A stretch of 53,145 bases of DNA from Acidobacteriota bacterium (GTDB lineage Bacteria; Acidobacteriota; Terriglobia; Terriglobales; Acidobacteriaceae). The translations under genes and the position numbers were made by a program. The stretch is from the NCBI GenBank assembly GCA_019244045.1, contig JAFATF010000227.1, forward strand, positions 1 to 53,145, in the 5' to 3' direction. This document shows, one piece after another, positions 28,457 through 37,005 of the stretch (positions within the stretch are counted from its first letter, which is position 1; the number at the start of each line of letters is the position of its first letter). The notes beneath the pieces are model-generated. The model had not been told where the DNA came from. It searched no databases and saw nothing but the letters and a program-made list of their open reading frames with translations.

Positions 28457-29104
28457 ATGGGGACCATCCAACCAAAAGTGAGTGAACCGGTCAGCGATGA
28501 GCTGGCGCTGGTTCAAGCAGCCAAGGCGGGTAACGTCGGGGCCTTTGAAGATCTGGTCCGGCGATATGACCGGAACGTGTTCCGCATTGCGCAGCATATC
28601 ACCCAAAACCGCGAGGATGCGGAAGATGTGGTGCAGGACGCGTTCCTGAAAGCTTACGGTAACCTGGCGCAATTCCAGGGGCAATCAAAGTTTTACACCT
28701 GGCTGGTGCGGATCGTCGTCAATGAGGCGCTGATGAAGTTGCGGCGCCGGCGGCCCGAGCGGATGGTTTCGCTCGACGAGGACGTCAAGACTGAGGACGA
28801 TTCGGTGCCTCGTGAAGTTGCCGATTGGGCGCCAAATCCGGAACAGCTCTACACGCAATCGGAGCTGCACGATATTCTTAGCCGTACGATTCAGGGGTTG
28901 CCGCCGAGCTTCCGCACCGTATTTGTGCTGCGGGATGTAGAAGGATTGTCAACGGAGGAAACCGCCGACGCTCTAGGGCTCAGCATTCCCGCGGTGAAGT
29001 CGCGATTGCTGCGGGCGCGCTTGCAGTTGCGCGAGAGGCTTAGCCGTTTCTTTCAAAAACGCAAAAACGGTGGAGACCGGATCGGTGGAGACCACAACCA
29101 GTGA
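28457..29104 (+). CDS. ECF RNA polymerase sigma factor
   Basis: Group 4 (extracytoplasmic function) sigma factor that redirects RNA polymerase to a stress or envelope regulon. In 215 residues it has region 2 (about 20-90: LVQAAKAGNVGAFEDLVRRY, then the core-binding DAEDVVQDAFLKAY and FYTWLVRIVVNEALMKLRRR) and region 4 (about 135-195: LPPSFRTVFVLRDVEGLSTEE with the helix-turn-helix ADALGLSIPAVKSRLLRAR). There is no region 1.1 or 3. Its TGA overlaps the GTG of the anti-sigma gene by four bases. The layout resembles RpoE/SigW-type pairs. Target promoters are not identifiable here. Confidence 0.95.
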   Translation: MGTIQPKVSEPVSDELALVQAAKAGNVGAFEDLVRRYDRNVFRIAQHITQNREDAEDVVQDAFLKAYGNLAQFQGQSKFYTWLVRIVVNEALMKLRRRRPERMVSLDEDVKTEDDSVPREVADWAPNPEQLYTQSELHDILSRTIQGLPPSFRTVFVLRDVEGLSTEETADALGLSIPAVKSRLLRARLQLRERLSRFFQKRKNGGDRIGGDHNQ

Positions 29105-29352
29105 AATGCTCTGAATTCCTGCAAGAGCTGACCAACTACTTAGACGGCGTGCTGGACGCCCGCACCAAGGCCGAGCTGGAAGATCACCTTGCTTGGTGCC
29201 ATAACTGTTACGTGGTGTGCGACACTACCAAGAAAACCATCGAGATCTACCGCGACTCTCAGCTCTACGAACTGCCCGACGATCTGCGCACTCGCCTACG
29301 TACGGCTATCATGTCGAAGTGCAAGCAGAAGAAAGCGGAACAAAGCTCGTAA
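29101..29352 (+). CDS. Zinc-finger anti-sigma factor (zf-HC2)
   Basis: Short cytoplasmic anti-sigma factor for the upstream ECF sigma. The 83-residue protein starts at GTG 29101, sharing GTGA with the sigma stop, so translation is coupled. It has the HxxxCxxC zinc motif (His29, Cys33, Cys36) typical of zinc-dependent anti-sigma factors, with an additional Cys3 at the start. There is no membrane segment, unlike many ECF anti-sigmas, so the signal is probably sensed in the cytoplasm, for example thiol oxidation; this last point is inference. The basic C-terminus (SKCKQKKAE) is short. Confidence 0.87.
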   Translation: MKCSEFLQELTNYLDGVLDARTKAELEDHLAWCHNCYVVCDTTKKTIEIYRDSQLYELPDDLRTRLRTAIMSKCKQKKAEQSS

Positions 29353-29419
29353 AAGGCTTTCCGATGCGGGCAATACCCACTCCCCAGCTAACGTCAAAGG
29401 CTCATTCGGGGAGCGCTGA

Positions 29420-29794
29420 ATGGATTCAACCACCCTCGAGTCACTGCGCCACAAACTGCTGGAGGCGCGCGCCCAATTTAGCCGTGAAGCCACCCGCAAG
29501 GCAGAGGACGGACGTGAAGCCGGCTCCGATGTCGCGGCGGCGGATATCCTGGACCGTGCCGTGACTACCTACACCCGCGAGCTCAACTTTAGCCAGAGCG
29601 AGAACGAGACCCAGCTGGTGCAAATGGTCAATGGGGCGCTCGGGCGTATGGATGATGGCACGTACGGTCAATGCCTCAGTTGCGGGCGCGAGATCGGAAT
29701 TAAGCGCCTGCAGGCCGTTCCCTGGACTCACCTCTGCATCGATTGTCAAACCAAAGCCGAGGAGGTCGACCAGGACCGCCGCGGCGTCGCCTGA
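29420..29794 (+). CDS. DksA/TraR family zinc-finger protein
   Basis: A 124-residue protein with a predicted N-terminal helical coiled coil and a C-terminal four-cysteine zinc finger: Cys85, Cys88 (CLSCG) and Cys106, Cys109 (CIDC). Family members enter the RNA polymerase secondary channel and tune initiation, often with ppGpp. The coiled-coil tip lacks an obvious DxxDxA motif, so full DksA activity is uncertain; it resembles the YocK/DnaK-suppressor-like group. It lies 67 bases after the anti-sigma gene on the same strand and may be co-transcribed. Confidence 0.88.
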   Translation: MDSTTLESLRHKLLEARAQFSREATRKAEDGREAGSDVAAADILDRAVTTYTRELNFSQSENETQLVQMVNGALGRMDDGTYGQCLSCGREIGIKRLQAVPWTHLCIDCQTKAEEVDQDRRGVA

Positions 29795-30590
29795 GACTTA
29801 GCCCTGTGTACTTCAGCCTTCAGCCCGCAGAGCGACCCATCTAACTCCTTACTGCAGAGCCGGTGGTTTGGGCGAGGACGATGCCATGATCCCGCGTGGG
29901 CCCATGCCGGACGGGAACCGGTTGCAGTGATCGGAAAAGAGGAACAAGCGACTTGAGATTATGGGAGAGCGATCGCTGCCCTTTTTCGCCGAAAAATCTA
30001 AGGTGAGTGTCGCCGCAGCTTTCAGGTTCACCCCTCGGCGATTGCGCGGCCAACTTCATCTCGCTGCCCTGGCTTAGACATTCAGGAGGATGACTGTCAC
30101 ACTACGTTCAAACACTCGGCTTGCCAGGCTTGCGAGCGGTCAATTTGTTTGTTGGCCGTCGGTTTTCTCGGGTGGCCTAAGACTAGATGCTTCTTTCAGT
30201 CTTCCCTGCTGGCCAGGTTTTCTCGCGTGAACTATAGAACGGCCCGAGCGCCCACCGGCAGCGAGCGACCTATCGACCGATCCTTAGTCCAAGCTCCCCA
30301 CCGTGATGTGGTGCGATCGTGCTCATTCACCCGTGTCAGCCGTCGTCTTTTCTTGGACCGCTCTCGAACCAATTGTTTCTCTTGGCAAAGTTTTCCGAGG
30401 AGTACGAAGATTTTAGGAAGTTGAGAGCGCTGGCCTGTGGCGCTCCCAAGGCCTGAGCCGTGCAGCTTGCTGCCCCCCAGCTTCGCTTAATGCTGCTGCC
30501 CGCCGGAGGACTCTTCAATACGCGCGGTTGCGACTGGTTTTCGCGGCGGGCAAAAACCGCGCTTATCGCGGATCGTTTAGCGACAGATGT
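29795..30590. other. Long intergenic region, no gene seen
   Basis: About 800 bases between the DksA-like gene and the terminator of the pilin operon, where transcription converges. Frames on both strands are short and lack motifs. I tested it by eye for tRNA T-loops, RNase P, tmRNA and SRP RNA features and found none. Near 30521-30557 there are nested GGTTTT/AAAACC and CGCGGTT/AACCGCG arms that could form a hairpin. Confidence 0.45.
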
Positions 30591-30626
30591 AAAAGGAGCC
30601 CGTTCCCAGAGCGAAATGGGAACGGG
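30591..30626 (-). terminator. Rho-independent terminator of the pilin operon
   Basis: Ten-base perfect arms (30599-30608 and 30617-30626, CCCGTTCCCA/TGGGAACGGG) with an eight-base loop; on the minus strand a CTCC and TTTT (30594-30591) follow. It begins 18 bases after the pilX-like stop at 30644. Confidence 0.85.
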
Positions 30627-30643
30627 CGGCAATATGGGTATGG

Positions 30644-33600
30644 CTAGTAAGTGCGTGAGGTCAGAGTTTGGCGATAGCTCAAAATATCCACGTCCCGGAA
30701 CAATGGCGTACCCGGCGGCAAACCTTGTGGGGTGGTAAAGTCCGGGTCGAAAACATAGTTACGGGTGGGCGGCTGGTACACCGAATATGTACAGCACTTA
30801 AAAGCTCCGGTGTTGTAAGTCGAATAAAAGAGGCTGACGAGAGAACCCTCATAATTCAGAGTTGAGCCCGTCGTCTGCCAGTCCTCGAGGAAACGAATGA
30901 AATTGTGAACGCCTCCATCGGTACCGAAGGCGTAGTCGTTGGCGTTCTCCCAATTGGGGAAAGGAAAACTCATGTTCTTACCGGCTGCAATGGCCGCGCG
31001 ATAATACGTAGTGGCAGCCGGCCGATTGCCTTGCGCCTGGGTCGGAGTACTCCACAAGCTATTGACGTCCGCCCAGTTGTTCGAGAGCACGGTTACGGCG
31101 TCGGCAAGCACCCCAGCATGAGCTGTGCCATTGGCGTCAGCGCCGCCATTCCAAATGGGATCGTTGGCATTGGAATTGTAGTCGCCCTGAATGTAAACCG
31201 GGTTTTCCGATCCAACCGTGAACCCGCCCTGGTTGTTATCGGGACGAAGAGGAACGTTCCCCAAGGAACCATCCACCAGCTTGAGCACGTGACGAGCGCT
31301 GCTGACCCAGTTTTTGGAAGCCAGGCTGCACTGCTGCATGCGGCCGACTACGGTCAAGTATGGATCCGGTGTCCCGTTCCTCAGCACTCCCCGATTCACA
31401 CTATTATTCACCTGGTAGAGCGGTGCAGCGAGGTAACCGAAACCAAGTCCCTCGTTGATCGATCCGAAATTATCCAAGACTTTGTTCTGGTTGACGTCTT
31501 CTGGCGAAAAAGGCTTGCCATTGTTAATAGGCTCGAGCGCTCCATCGGGCGTACCCGGCGCACTGGCTGCGTTGATCGAATCCTCCAGACCTGAGTCACC
31601 TGTCTTGACATTGCCGGCGTTGGGATTCGGCAGCATCCCCCGGCGATCGGAGAAATAGACGACGTAACCATTCTGATTGGTGAAGTTCACCAGGGTACCG
31701 GTCTGTCCGGTTGTGCCCAGCAACCAACGCTTCAGGTTGCCGACATCGACTTCGACGGCATTCATGACGCCGTTCGGAGTGCAAGAGTTGTTGCCGAAGT
31801 TGGTATCGCGCGGTTCGCCCTCGCGGGCGTCGTAGAAGTTGATCGGATACCAATTGAACTGGGTATTGCTCTGCACGTTGTAGGGTGCGGTGACCCCTCC
31901 CCAATAAGAGTCGCCAAAATAGGGCGACGTGGTCTGCGAGTCAACCAGCAGTTCCGGCGGCTTTCCCACAAAGCAGGTGTAAGGGCTGCGGTTGCCGGTG
32001 TAGAATGGGGAACGCGCTGCATCGATAGCATCGTTGCCGTTGCGGTCGGCGACCTTCTGCAGAATAAGAATAGCGTCAGGGTTGACAGGGTTGCTGCCTG
32101 CACCGCCGCCTCCCGGAACGGTTGGAGCCTCCACCCCGCGCGCAAATCCTAAGCCCAGCCATTCCGTCGTGACTCCCACCCAGTTTCCGTTCTCGAGGGC
32201 TTCGACGCGCAGAAAACCATCCAGTAGGTTCCATGTGGTTTGTGCCGGACTGGCCGCCGGGTTTGCCTCATTAATGGGAAATGGAACATTGGTCCAAGGG
32301 ATCATATTGGGGCGCGGATCATTCGCGGGACAAACCGGTGGGTTGCCATTGGTGCACTGGGTGGCGGCAGGTCCCGTCCCCGCCTGGGGGGGAGCGACCG
32401 TCAACCCCAAAGTCGGGTTATTGGTGATGATGGGAGCATTTCCGGGAAGGGTGTTCGGGACGGTCGAGGCGATTGGGGCAAACGGCCAGTCCAGACCTCC
32501 ACCCCCGGTAGGCAGGATGGCTCCCGGGTTGTTAGGTACTCCACCGCAAGCGTAGCCCGCGGTAGCAAATTGCGTCGCGTCCGGCATCGCCGTGCTGGCA
32601 GTCGCAAAGTAGGTGACATACTTTCCACCCGTCCCTAAGCCTGGCAATCCCGCGGGGATTGAGGTTTGCACGCCGTAAGCATAGGGACCAATATTGGCTA
32701 GCCGGATGGTCTGTCCATCGGTGTTGTTGGGATTGCTCAGCATCTCCGTCGGATCATCAGAAAGCAGGACCCGGACCTGAGCCTGGTTATATAACCGTGA
32801 TTGCCCGAGCGGCGAGTTTGGTGATTCCCCTGCCGGGGGACGACGAATGATTTGGTAGGCGAAGTTGGTTCCAGTAACAAAGGGCAAGGAGAGATTCACC
32901 GCTCCCGTGCCACCCGGATTGCCGTAGTTGGCATCCTTGATCATGCCGTTGTAATAGCTGACGCCCAGAGAGATATTTTGCCAACTGTTATTCTGTGCGG
33001 ACTGCGGTGGCTTGCCGCCGGCTCCCACTACGCTTCCCTCGTTCTGAGCGATGGCTCGGCACGATGGACGCGCAGGCAGATCACAGCCTTGGGTTGCCTT
33101 GGGGATGAGGACTTGGCCGTTGTCGTTGTTTGCCGCCGCTGCCAAACCGTTGGGTAGAACGGTACGCACCACGTTTCCGTAGGCGGTCAGTTTATCGTGG
33201 AAAGTAACTGTGCAGCAGTTCGCCACCCCCAAATAGAGGTCACCGTTGGTGTGAACCCGTCCGGCAAAATCTAGATTGGGGCTGCTATAGAAGCCGAGAT
33301 CGCTGTCGGAGAACACGCCGAACTGGAAGACCGGGATCAGTGCGACTTGCGCCTGGCGCATCATGCTAACTTGCTGCCCTCCAGACTGGGTCACCGTGGT
33401 TTGCATGCTAATCGGCACCAATTGCGCGTAGAGACCTGTATTTGGCCCGCTGGCGATTTGACCCCAAGCCGATGCGCGAAGCGCGTTTCCTTGACAATAG
33501 GGCTGACCGTTGGCGTCGAGCGGGGCGACAGTATAGGTGGTGTAGGTGACGCCGGCCGGCCCGTTGGGGGGAAAATTGCTGACCGCGCAGATGTCACTCG

Positions 33601-33829
33601 GCAACGGTGCTTGCGCGTTCCTGAACGTGTTCTCCAGGTCGGAGGACATTTTCTCCGCCGCACCTTCAGCGTTATGAAACGCGAGATTGTTCTGAGCATC
33701 GCCCCCGCCGACCTTCTGCTCGGTGTTCACCATCATCAGCAGGCCAATCGAAATGGCCGACATTACTGCCAAGAGCAGAAGAGCGGTGATCAGGGTAAAT
33801 CCCCGCGTTTCATGTTTCCTGCTTTTCAT
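30644..33829 (-). CDS. Giant PilX-like minor pilin / pilus assembly protein
   Basis: Last gene of a type IV minor-pilin operon. ATG 33829 is preferred over ATG 33835 because GGGGG lies seven bases before it. The N-terminus is a class III signal, RGFTLITALLLLAVMS, with cleavage after Gly; position +5 of the mature form is Thr, not Glu, as seen in PilX/GspK-type tip subunits. The remaining roughly 1,000 residues are extracellular, Asn/Gly/Pro-rich, with several Cys. Two short Asp/Asn loops resemble calcium-binding EF/dockerin loops: DRNGNDAID (near 32020-32050) and DVNQNKVLD (near 31470-31500). Typical PilX is about 200 residues, so this is a very large variant, perhaps combining a pilin anchor with a tip or adhesin module. 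No pilY1 is adjacent; this protein may take part of its role. Confidence 0.8.
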   Translation of the reverse strand: MKSRKHETRGFTLITALLLLAVMSAISIGLLMMVNTEQKVGGGDAQNNLAFHNAEGAAEKMSSDLENTFRNAQAPLPSDICAVSNFPPNGPAGVTYTTYTVAPLDANGQPYCQGNALRASAWGQIASGPNTGLYAQLVPISMQTTVTQSGGQQVSMMRQAQVALIPVFQFGVFSDSDLGFYSSPNLDFAGRVHTNGDLYLGVANCCTVTFHDKLTAYGNVVRTVLPNGLAAAANNDNGQVLIPKATQGCDLPARPSCRAIAQNEGSVVGAGGKPPQSAQNNSWQNISLGVSYYNGMIKDANYGNPGGTGAVNLSLPFVTGTNFAYQIIRRPPAGESPNSPLGQSRLYNQAQVRVLLSDDPTEMLSNPNNTDGQTIRLANIGPYAYGVQTSIPAGLPGLGTGGKYVTYFATASTAMPDATQFATAGYACGGVPNNPGAILPTGGGGLDWPFAPIASTVPNTLPGNAPIITNNPTLGLTVAPPQAGTGPAATQCTNGNPPVCPANDPRPNMIPWTNVPFPINEANPAASPAQTTWNLLDGFLRVEALENGNWVGVTTEWLGLGFARGVEAPTVPGGGGAGSNPVNPDAILILQKVADRNGNDAIDAARSPFYTGNRSPYTCFVGKPPELLVDSQTTSPYFGDSYWGGVTAPYNVQSNTQFNWYPINFYDAREGEPRDTNFGNNSCTPNGVMNAVEVDVGNLKRWLLGTTGQTGTLVNFTNQNGYVVYFSDRRGMLPNPNAGNVKTGDSGLEDSINAASAPGTPDGALEPINNGKPFSPEDVNQNKVLDNFGSINEGLGFGYLAAPLYQVNNSVNRGVLRNGTPDPYLTVVGRMQQCSLASKNWVSSARHVLKLVDGSLGNVPLRPDNNQGGFTVGSENPVYIQGDYNSNANDPIWNGGADANGTAHAGVLADAVTVLSNNWADVNSLWSTPTQAQGNRPAATTYYRAAIAAGKNMSFPFPNWENANDYAFGTDGGVHNFIRFLEDWQTTGSTLNYEGSLVSLFYSTYNTGAFKCCTYSVYQPPTRNYVFDPDFTTPQGLPPGTPLFRDVDILSYRQTLTSRTY

Positions 33830-33875
33830 GTGCATTCCCCCTACTCGGAAAACTTGCTTTGTGCTTCCCCCCGCA

Positions 33876-35021
33876 TTACGGTCCCAATGGATAATTGTTG
33901 TTGAACGTCAGATTGCGCAAACTAATGGATGTCTGCAGATCAAGACCTTGATACCCGGACGTTCCGGCCTGCGTGCTCCGCATCGCCAGGTTCACGATAT
34001 TCACCTTGGTGAGCTGCTTGGGAGTAAGCCCTTGTGCTTGCCCTCCATCCGGCTGGTTCGTGAACAAGGCGCCGTTGTTATAGAGGTCGTAACTGAAATT
34101 CAGCAGCATCACGTTCTCCGCCACCGGAATTGGCGTGTGCCCATCGATCATGCGTTCAAAGCGCGGGGCGATACCGGTATTGTCTACAAAGTAGCTAATG
34201 ATGAGCATTCGGTATGCACCATTTCCCTGGTTAGCGGAGAACCCATTGATCTGGGTAAGTGTCCCGCCGGTGGCGCCGATTTGATTCAGCTTAAGAGTGT
34301 CCCCGGCCCCAAAAGTAACGTTGTAGGTGTTGTTGCCAGCAGCAGCCACCGGGGCGGTGACTTCAGCGAGCGCCATCCCTGATTTGGCGTTCTGCGCGCC
34401 CAGGCCTTGCGATACTTGAAACCAAATGACATCGCCGGGGGTCAATCCAACCGCCGGATCATTGAGCGCCTGTGGTGCATTCAATCCCGGAGGTAGCACA
34501 CAGGTTCCAGGCAGAGGATTGGGTAGAGAAAATTGCGCCGTCGTCGGACTGGTAATAACGACGTTGTAGCAGTTCAAAAGGAGCGCGGTATCGACATAAG
34601 CGAGTGTGATGACGTCGGTTTGCAGGCCATTGATGATCGGACCAAAGCGATAGCCAGGGACCAAACCATAGAGCGGAGCAGGCTGGCCGGTGCTGGGATC
34701 TGGCGGATAGGCAGCAGCCGCGTTATTGATGTAACACTTGCCCGTCTGGTCGCAACCGTAAACTGGCGCGGTTCCACCCGTGGGCAAGGGAATGCCTACA
34801 TCGGGCAAACCAGCACCTGCTAGGCTGATGTCCTTCTGTAGCAGGTCGGAAGCAGCGCGAAAATCCTGCTGCATTTCTGACCGTTGCGACGCCACCCATG
34901 TCGCCTGAACGGCCGGGCTGTACAGATTCGCCGCCGCTCCCAGGACAATCAGCCCAATAGTCATCGACACCAGCAGCTCCGCCAGTGTAAAGCCGCACGC
35001 CTTGGACTTGTGCTTGCTCAT
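33876..35021 (-). CDS. pilW: PilW-type minor pilin
   Basis: A 381-residue minor pilin. Prepilin signal ACGFTLAELLVSMTIGLIVLG: short basic leader, Gly before the cleavage site, Phe at +1 and Glu at +5, followed by the hydrophobic helix. The block LLQKDISLAGAGLPD is typical for PilW. The rest is a beta-rich pilin head with Gly/Asn-rich loops. Start ATG 35021 has GAGG four bases upstream, nine bases after the pilV stop. Required in other systems with PilV, PilX and FimU to prime pilus assembly at the tip. Confidence 0.88.
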   Translation of the reverse strand: MSKHKSKACGFTLAELLVSMTIGLIVLGAAANLYSPAVQATWVASQRSEMQQDFRAASDLLQKDISLAGAGLPDVGIPLPTGGTAPVYGCDQTGKCYINNAAAAYPPDPSTGQPAPLYGLVPGYRFGPIINGLQTDVITLAYVDTALLLNCYNVVITSPTTAQFSLPNPLPGTCVLPPGLNAPQALNDPAVGLTPGDVIWFQVSQGLGAQNAKSGMALAEVTAPVAAAGNNTYNVTFGAGDTLKLNQIGATGGTLTQINGFSANQGNGAYRMLIISYFVDNTGIAPRFERMIDGHTPIPVAENVMLLNFSYDLYNNGALFTNQPDGGQAQGLTPKQLTKVNIVNLAMRSTQAGTSGYQGLDLQTSISLRNLTFNNNYPLGP

Positions 35022-35030
35022 AAGGCCTCG

Positions 35031-35615
35031 TCAGTGATACTCGGAAATGTAGCTGGCAACCGTGTAAGTCTTGGGGGTGGTCCCTTGCGGAGTGTTGTAC
35101 TGTACGGTGATTACCAGCTGTCTTAGACTAGCGTTCAGCGAACCATCGGCATTGAACAACGGGTTGATTTGAATCTGCCTTTGGTAATTGGCGAGACTCA
35201 AATGAATATCGTCAGCCGTGTTCATGATGCCATCCGGCCCCGGCTCATTCAGCATTTGTGGGCCCGCAGCCGAGTCGTCGGCGGTACCGATGATGCCGTC
35301 ACCACCGGCCAGATTGATGTTCTGAAAACCATCGAGGAAGATACCCCCATTCGAAACGTTCTGGATCGATGACCATAGCAGTTGGGAGCTGTTGCGAGCG
35401 GTGAAGAGACTCTCCACCGCTTCATTGGCAAGTTGCTTGGCAATCATGTCCTGCTGCGCGGTTTGGGTGGCCGACACCGCCAAGCCAAACAGACCGCAAA
35501 GGCTGATGAGCCCAATCGTAAGCACCACGATCGAAATCATGACCTCGAGGAGTGTGAAGCCTCGCTGCGTGCGCATAAGGCGAGTGCCAGTCGCTTGTTT
35601 GCTCATGCTCATCAT
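35031..35615 (-). CDS. pilV: PilV-type minor pilin with repeated Asp-rich motif
   Basis: Minor pilin of about 194 residues. I place the start at ATG 35615, which overlaps the fimT stop as ATGA; ATGs at 35612 and 35606 are equally possible, and the frame upstream overlaps fimT and has no pilin features. The signal is QRGFTLLEVMISIVVLTIGLISL, with Glu at +5. The head contains two near-identical motifs, DGIIGTADD (35300-35274) and DGIMNTADD (35234-35208), about 20 residues apart, which look like metal (calcium) loops. The C-terminus RQLVITVQYNTPQGT resembles type IV pilin PilV strands. Confidence 0.85.
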   Translation of the reverse strand: MMSMSKQATGTRLMRTQRGFTLLEVMISIVVLTIGLISLCGLFGLAVSATQTAQQDMIAKQLANEAVESLFTARNSSQLLWSSIQNVSNGGIFLDGFQNINLAGGDGIIGTADDSAAGPQMLNEPGPDGIMNTADDIHLSLANYQRQIQINPLFNADGSLNASLRQLVITVQYNTPQGTTPKTYTVASYISEYH

Positions 35616-36304
35616 TGCTGACTCCAGCAGTTCGTGCCGCAGGTCCCGCTCGCTAGTAAACGCCAACCCCGCAATCGACCCGTGGAGCCCCACAAGGTGA
35701 TTGCCCGCGAGCTGTAGAGATCCCCTGCTCTGGCGATGTAGACGACTCCGTTATTCAAATTCGAGCTGCACAACACTCCCGTGGCAATATCCTGTGCCGA
35801 GCCGTCAGGGCAGAAATAAATCTGGTTGGGAATGGCGCCGTTGACGTTTTGGTCAAAATCAACCGCACGGCCGGCAGTACCAAAACAGTCTGGAGTGCAG
35901 TTGGGCGCTACGTTGGAGGTGGGAACACCTGCATTTACGGTGAAGACCACGTCCGACGGTAAGGTGTAGGTAGCCGTATATGCTCCATCAGCCGGTGCGT
36001 TGGCCCACTGCGGTGCGGGAGCCACAGAAATGCTGTTTGGGCCCGCGCCTGCGGTAAAGGTAACCACGTACGCCCCGCGCTGCGCGATGGCCGTCTCGCG
36101 AGCGATGCGCATGGCCATTAGTGTTGTGTTATAGGCATTGGTCACACGCGCCTGTTGCAGAATAGGTTGCAGGAGCATCGAGGCAATCCCCACCATGGTC
36201 GTCATCACGATGGTGACGATGAGGAGTTCAACTAAAGAAAACCCGGTTTGCGACCTCGGTCTTTTCATCTCCCATCCTGCCGGTGAGGAACGTCGAGCGT
36301 TCAT
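35612..36304 (-). CDS. fimT: GspH/FimT-type minor pilin
   Basis: First gene of the minor-pilin operon. The ATG at 36304 has AAGG six bases upstream; the frame is open to 36328 and an internal ATG at 36268 lies closer to the signal. The signal is QTGFSLVELLIVTIVMTTMVGIASM, with Phe at +1 and Glu at +5. The head has a GspH-like pattern (LMAMRIARETAIAQRGAYVV, NNGVVYIARAGDLYSSRAI). Four cysteines, CTPDC and CGTNC, could form two disulphides. It is translationally coupled to pilV by ATGA. Confidence 0.85.
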   Translation of the reverse strand: MNARRSSPAGWEMKRPRSQTGFSLVELLIVTIVMTTMVGIASMLLQPILQQARVTNAYNTTLMAMRIARETAIAQRGAYVVTFTAGAGPNSISVAPAPQWANAPADGAYTATYTLPSDVVFTVNAGVPTSNVAPNCTPDCFGTAGRAVDFDQNVNGAIPNQIYFCPDGSAQDIATGVLCSSNLNNGVVYIARAGDLYSSRAITLWGSTGRLRGWRLLASGTCGTNCWSQQ

Positions 36305-37005
36305 ATTCGCCTTCTTACTACCGTTCAACGACTTAACGGCTTCGATAACATCAATATTTCATGCAAGGATAGGGATATCGGGAGAGCTAGAAAAGTTACG
36401 GTAGTCAATCGCCTCAAATTACCGTTAGTACAGGTAACCCTCAAGTAACGATGTAGTGCATGCGTAAGAGGTAGTTGGATCAGTAGTTGGCTGAATACCG
36501 GTGAGCATACAAGAAGGTCCCAGCATGGTCGGTACCCAGCCGGGTAGTTACTTCTGATTTCGTGGGATAGCCGGCGCGCGAGACACGAATGAAGTCCCTT
36601 GGTCAGGCCACTGAGTGATACTCCTGTCCCGGATCTGCCAAACTGCAGCGTGTCGCGGAGAAGCTACGGGACCTTAGCCCGGCCGGGCTGATGCGTCGTC
36701 GGATCGGAAGCAGGTAAGATGTCTTTGCGTGCGGCCGTCGGATCTCGGTCGATGGGGTGATTCACGAAAATCACTCACCGCTGTGCCGCTCCTTCACGCG
36801 CGTGAATCGCTTCTTGGTAGGAGCAGACGTTTGCGCGCGTGAGCCGACACGCCCGAAGGCTGGTTGGCTGCCGAGCTAGCCAGAGCAAATCCGCTATTTT
36901 ACTGTGAAGAAGCTGTTCCCCCTCACTTGGTTCGGCGAGAAAGGCAAGCAGCTCACAGGGAGTGTTCGAGCCAGCTGAAGTCGACGCTTGGGTGACGCCA
37001 GCTAA
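36305..37005. other. Intergenic region upstream of the pilin operon
   Basis: 701 bases between the M48 protease stop and the pilin operon start, both on the minus strand. It holds the operon promoter region, which I could not place, and two inverted repeats near 36757-36806 listed separately. I see no GG-N10-GC sigma54 element and no open frame with motifs. Confidence 0.45.
36757..36806. repeat. Pair of inverted repeats sharing TTCACG
   Basis: GTGATT-CACGAA-AATCAC (36757-36774) and the perfect 14-base palindrome TTCACGCGCGTGAA (36793-36806). TTCACG occurs at 36761 and 36793, 32 bases apart (about three helical turns), and once more inverted. This could be a pair of operators for a dimeric regulator. 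They lie about 450 bases upstream of the pilin operon. Confidence 0.35.

Noticed and set aside
36305-36500. Sigma54 (-24/-12) promoter for the pilin operon
   Set aside because: A TTGCAT-like -12 is present but no GG lies at the required distance upstream.
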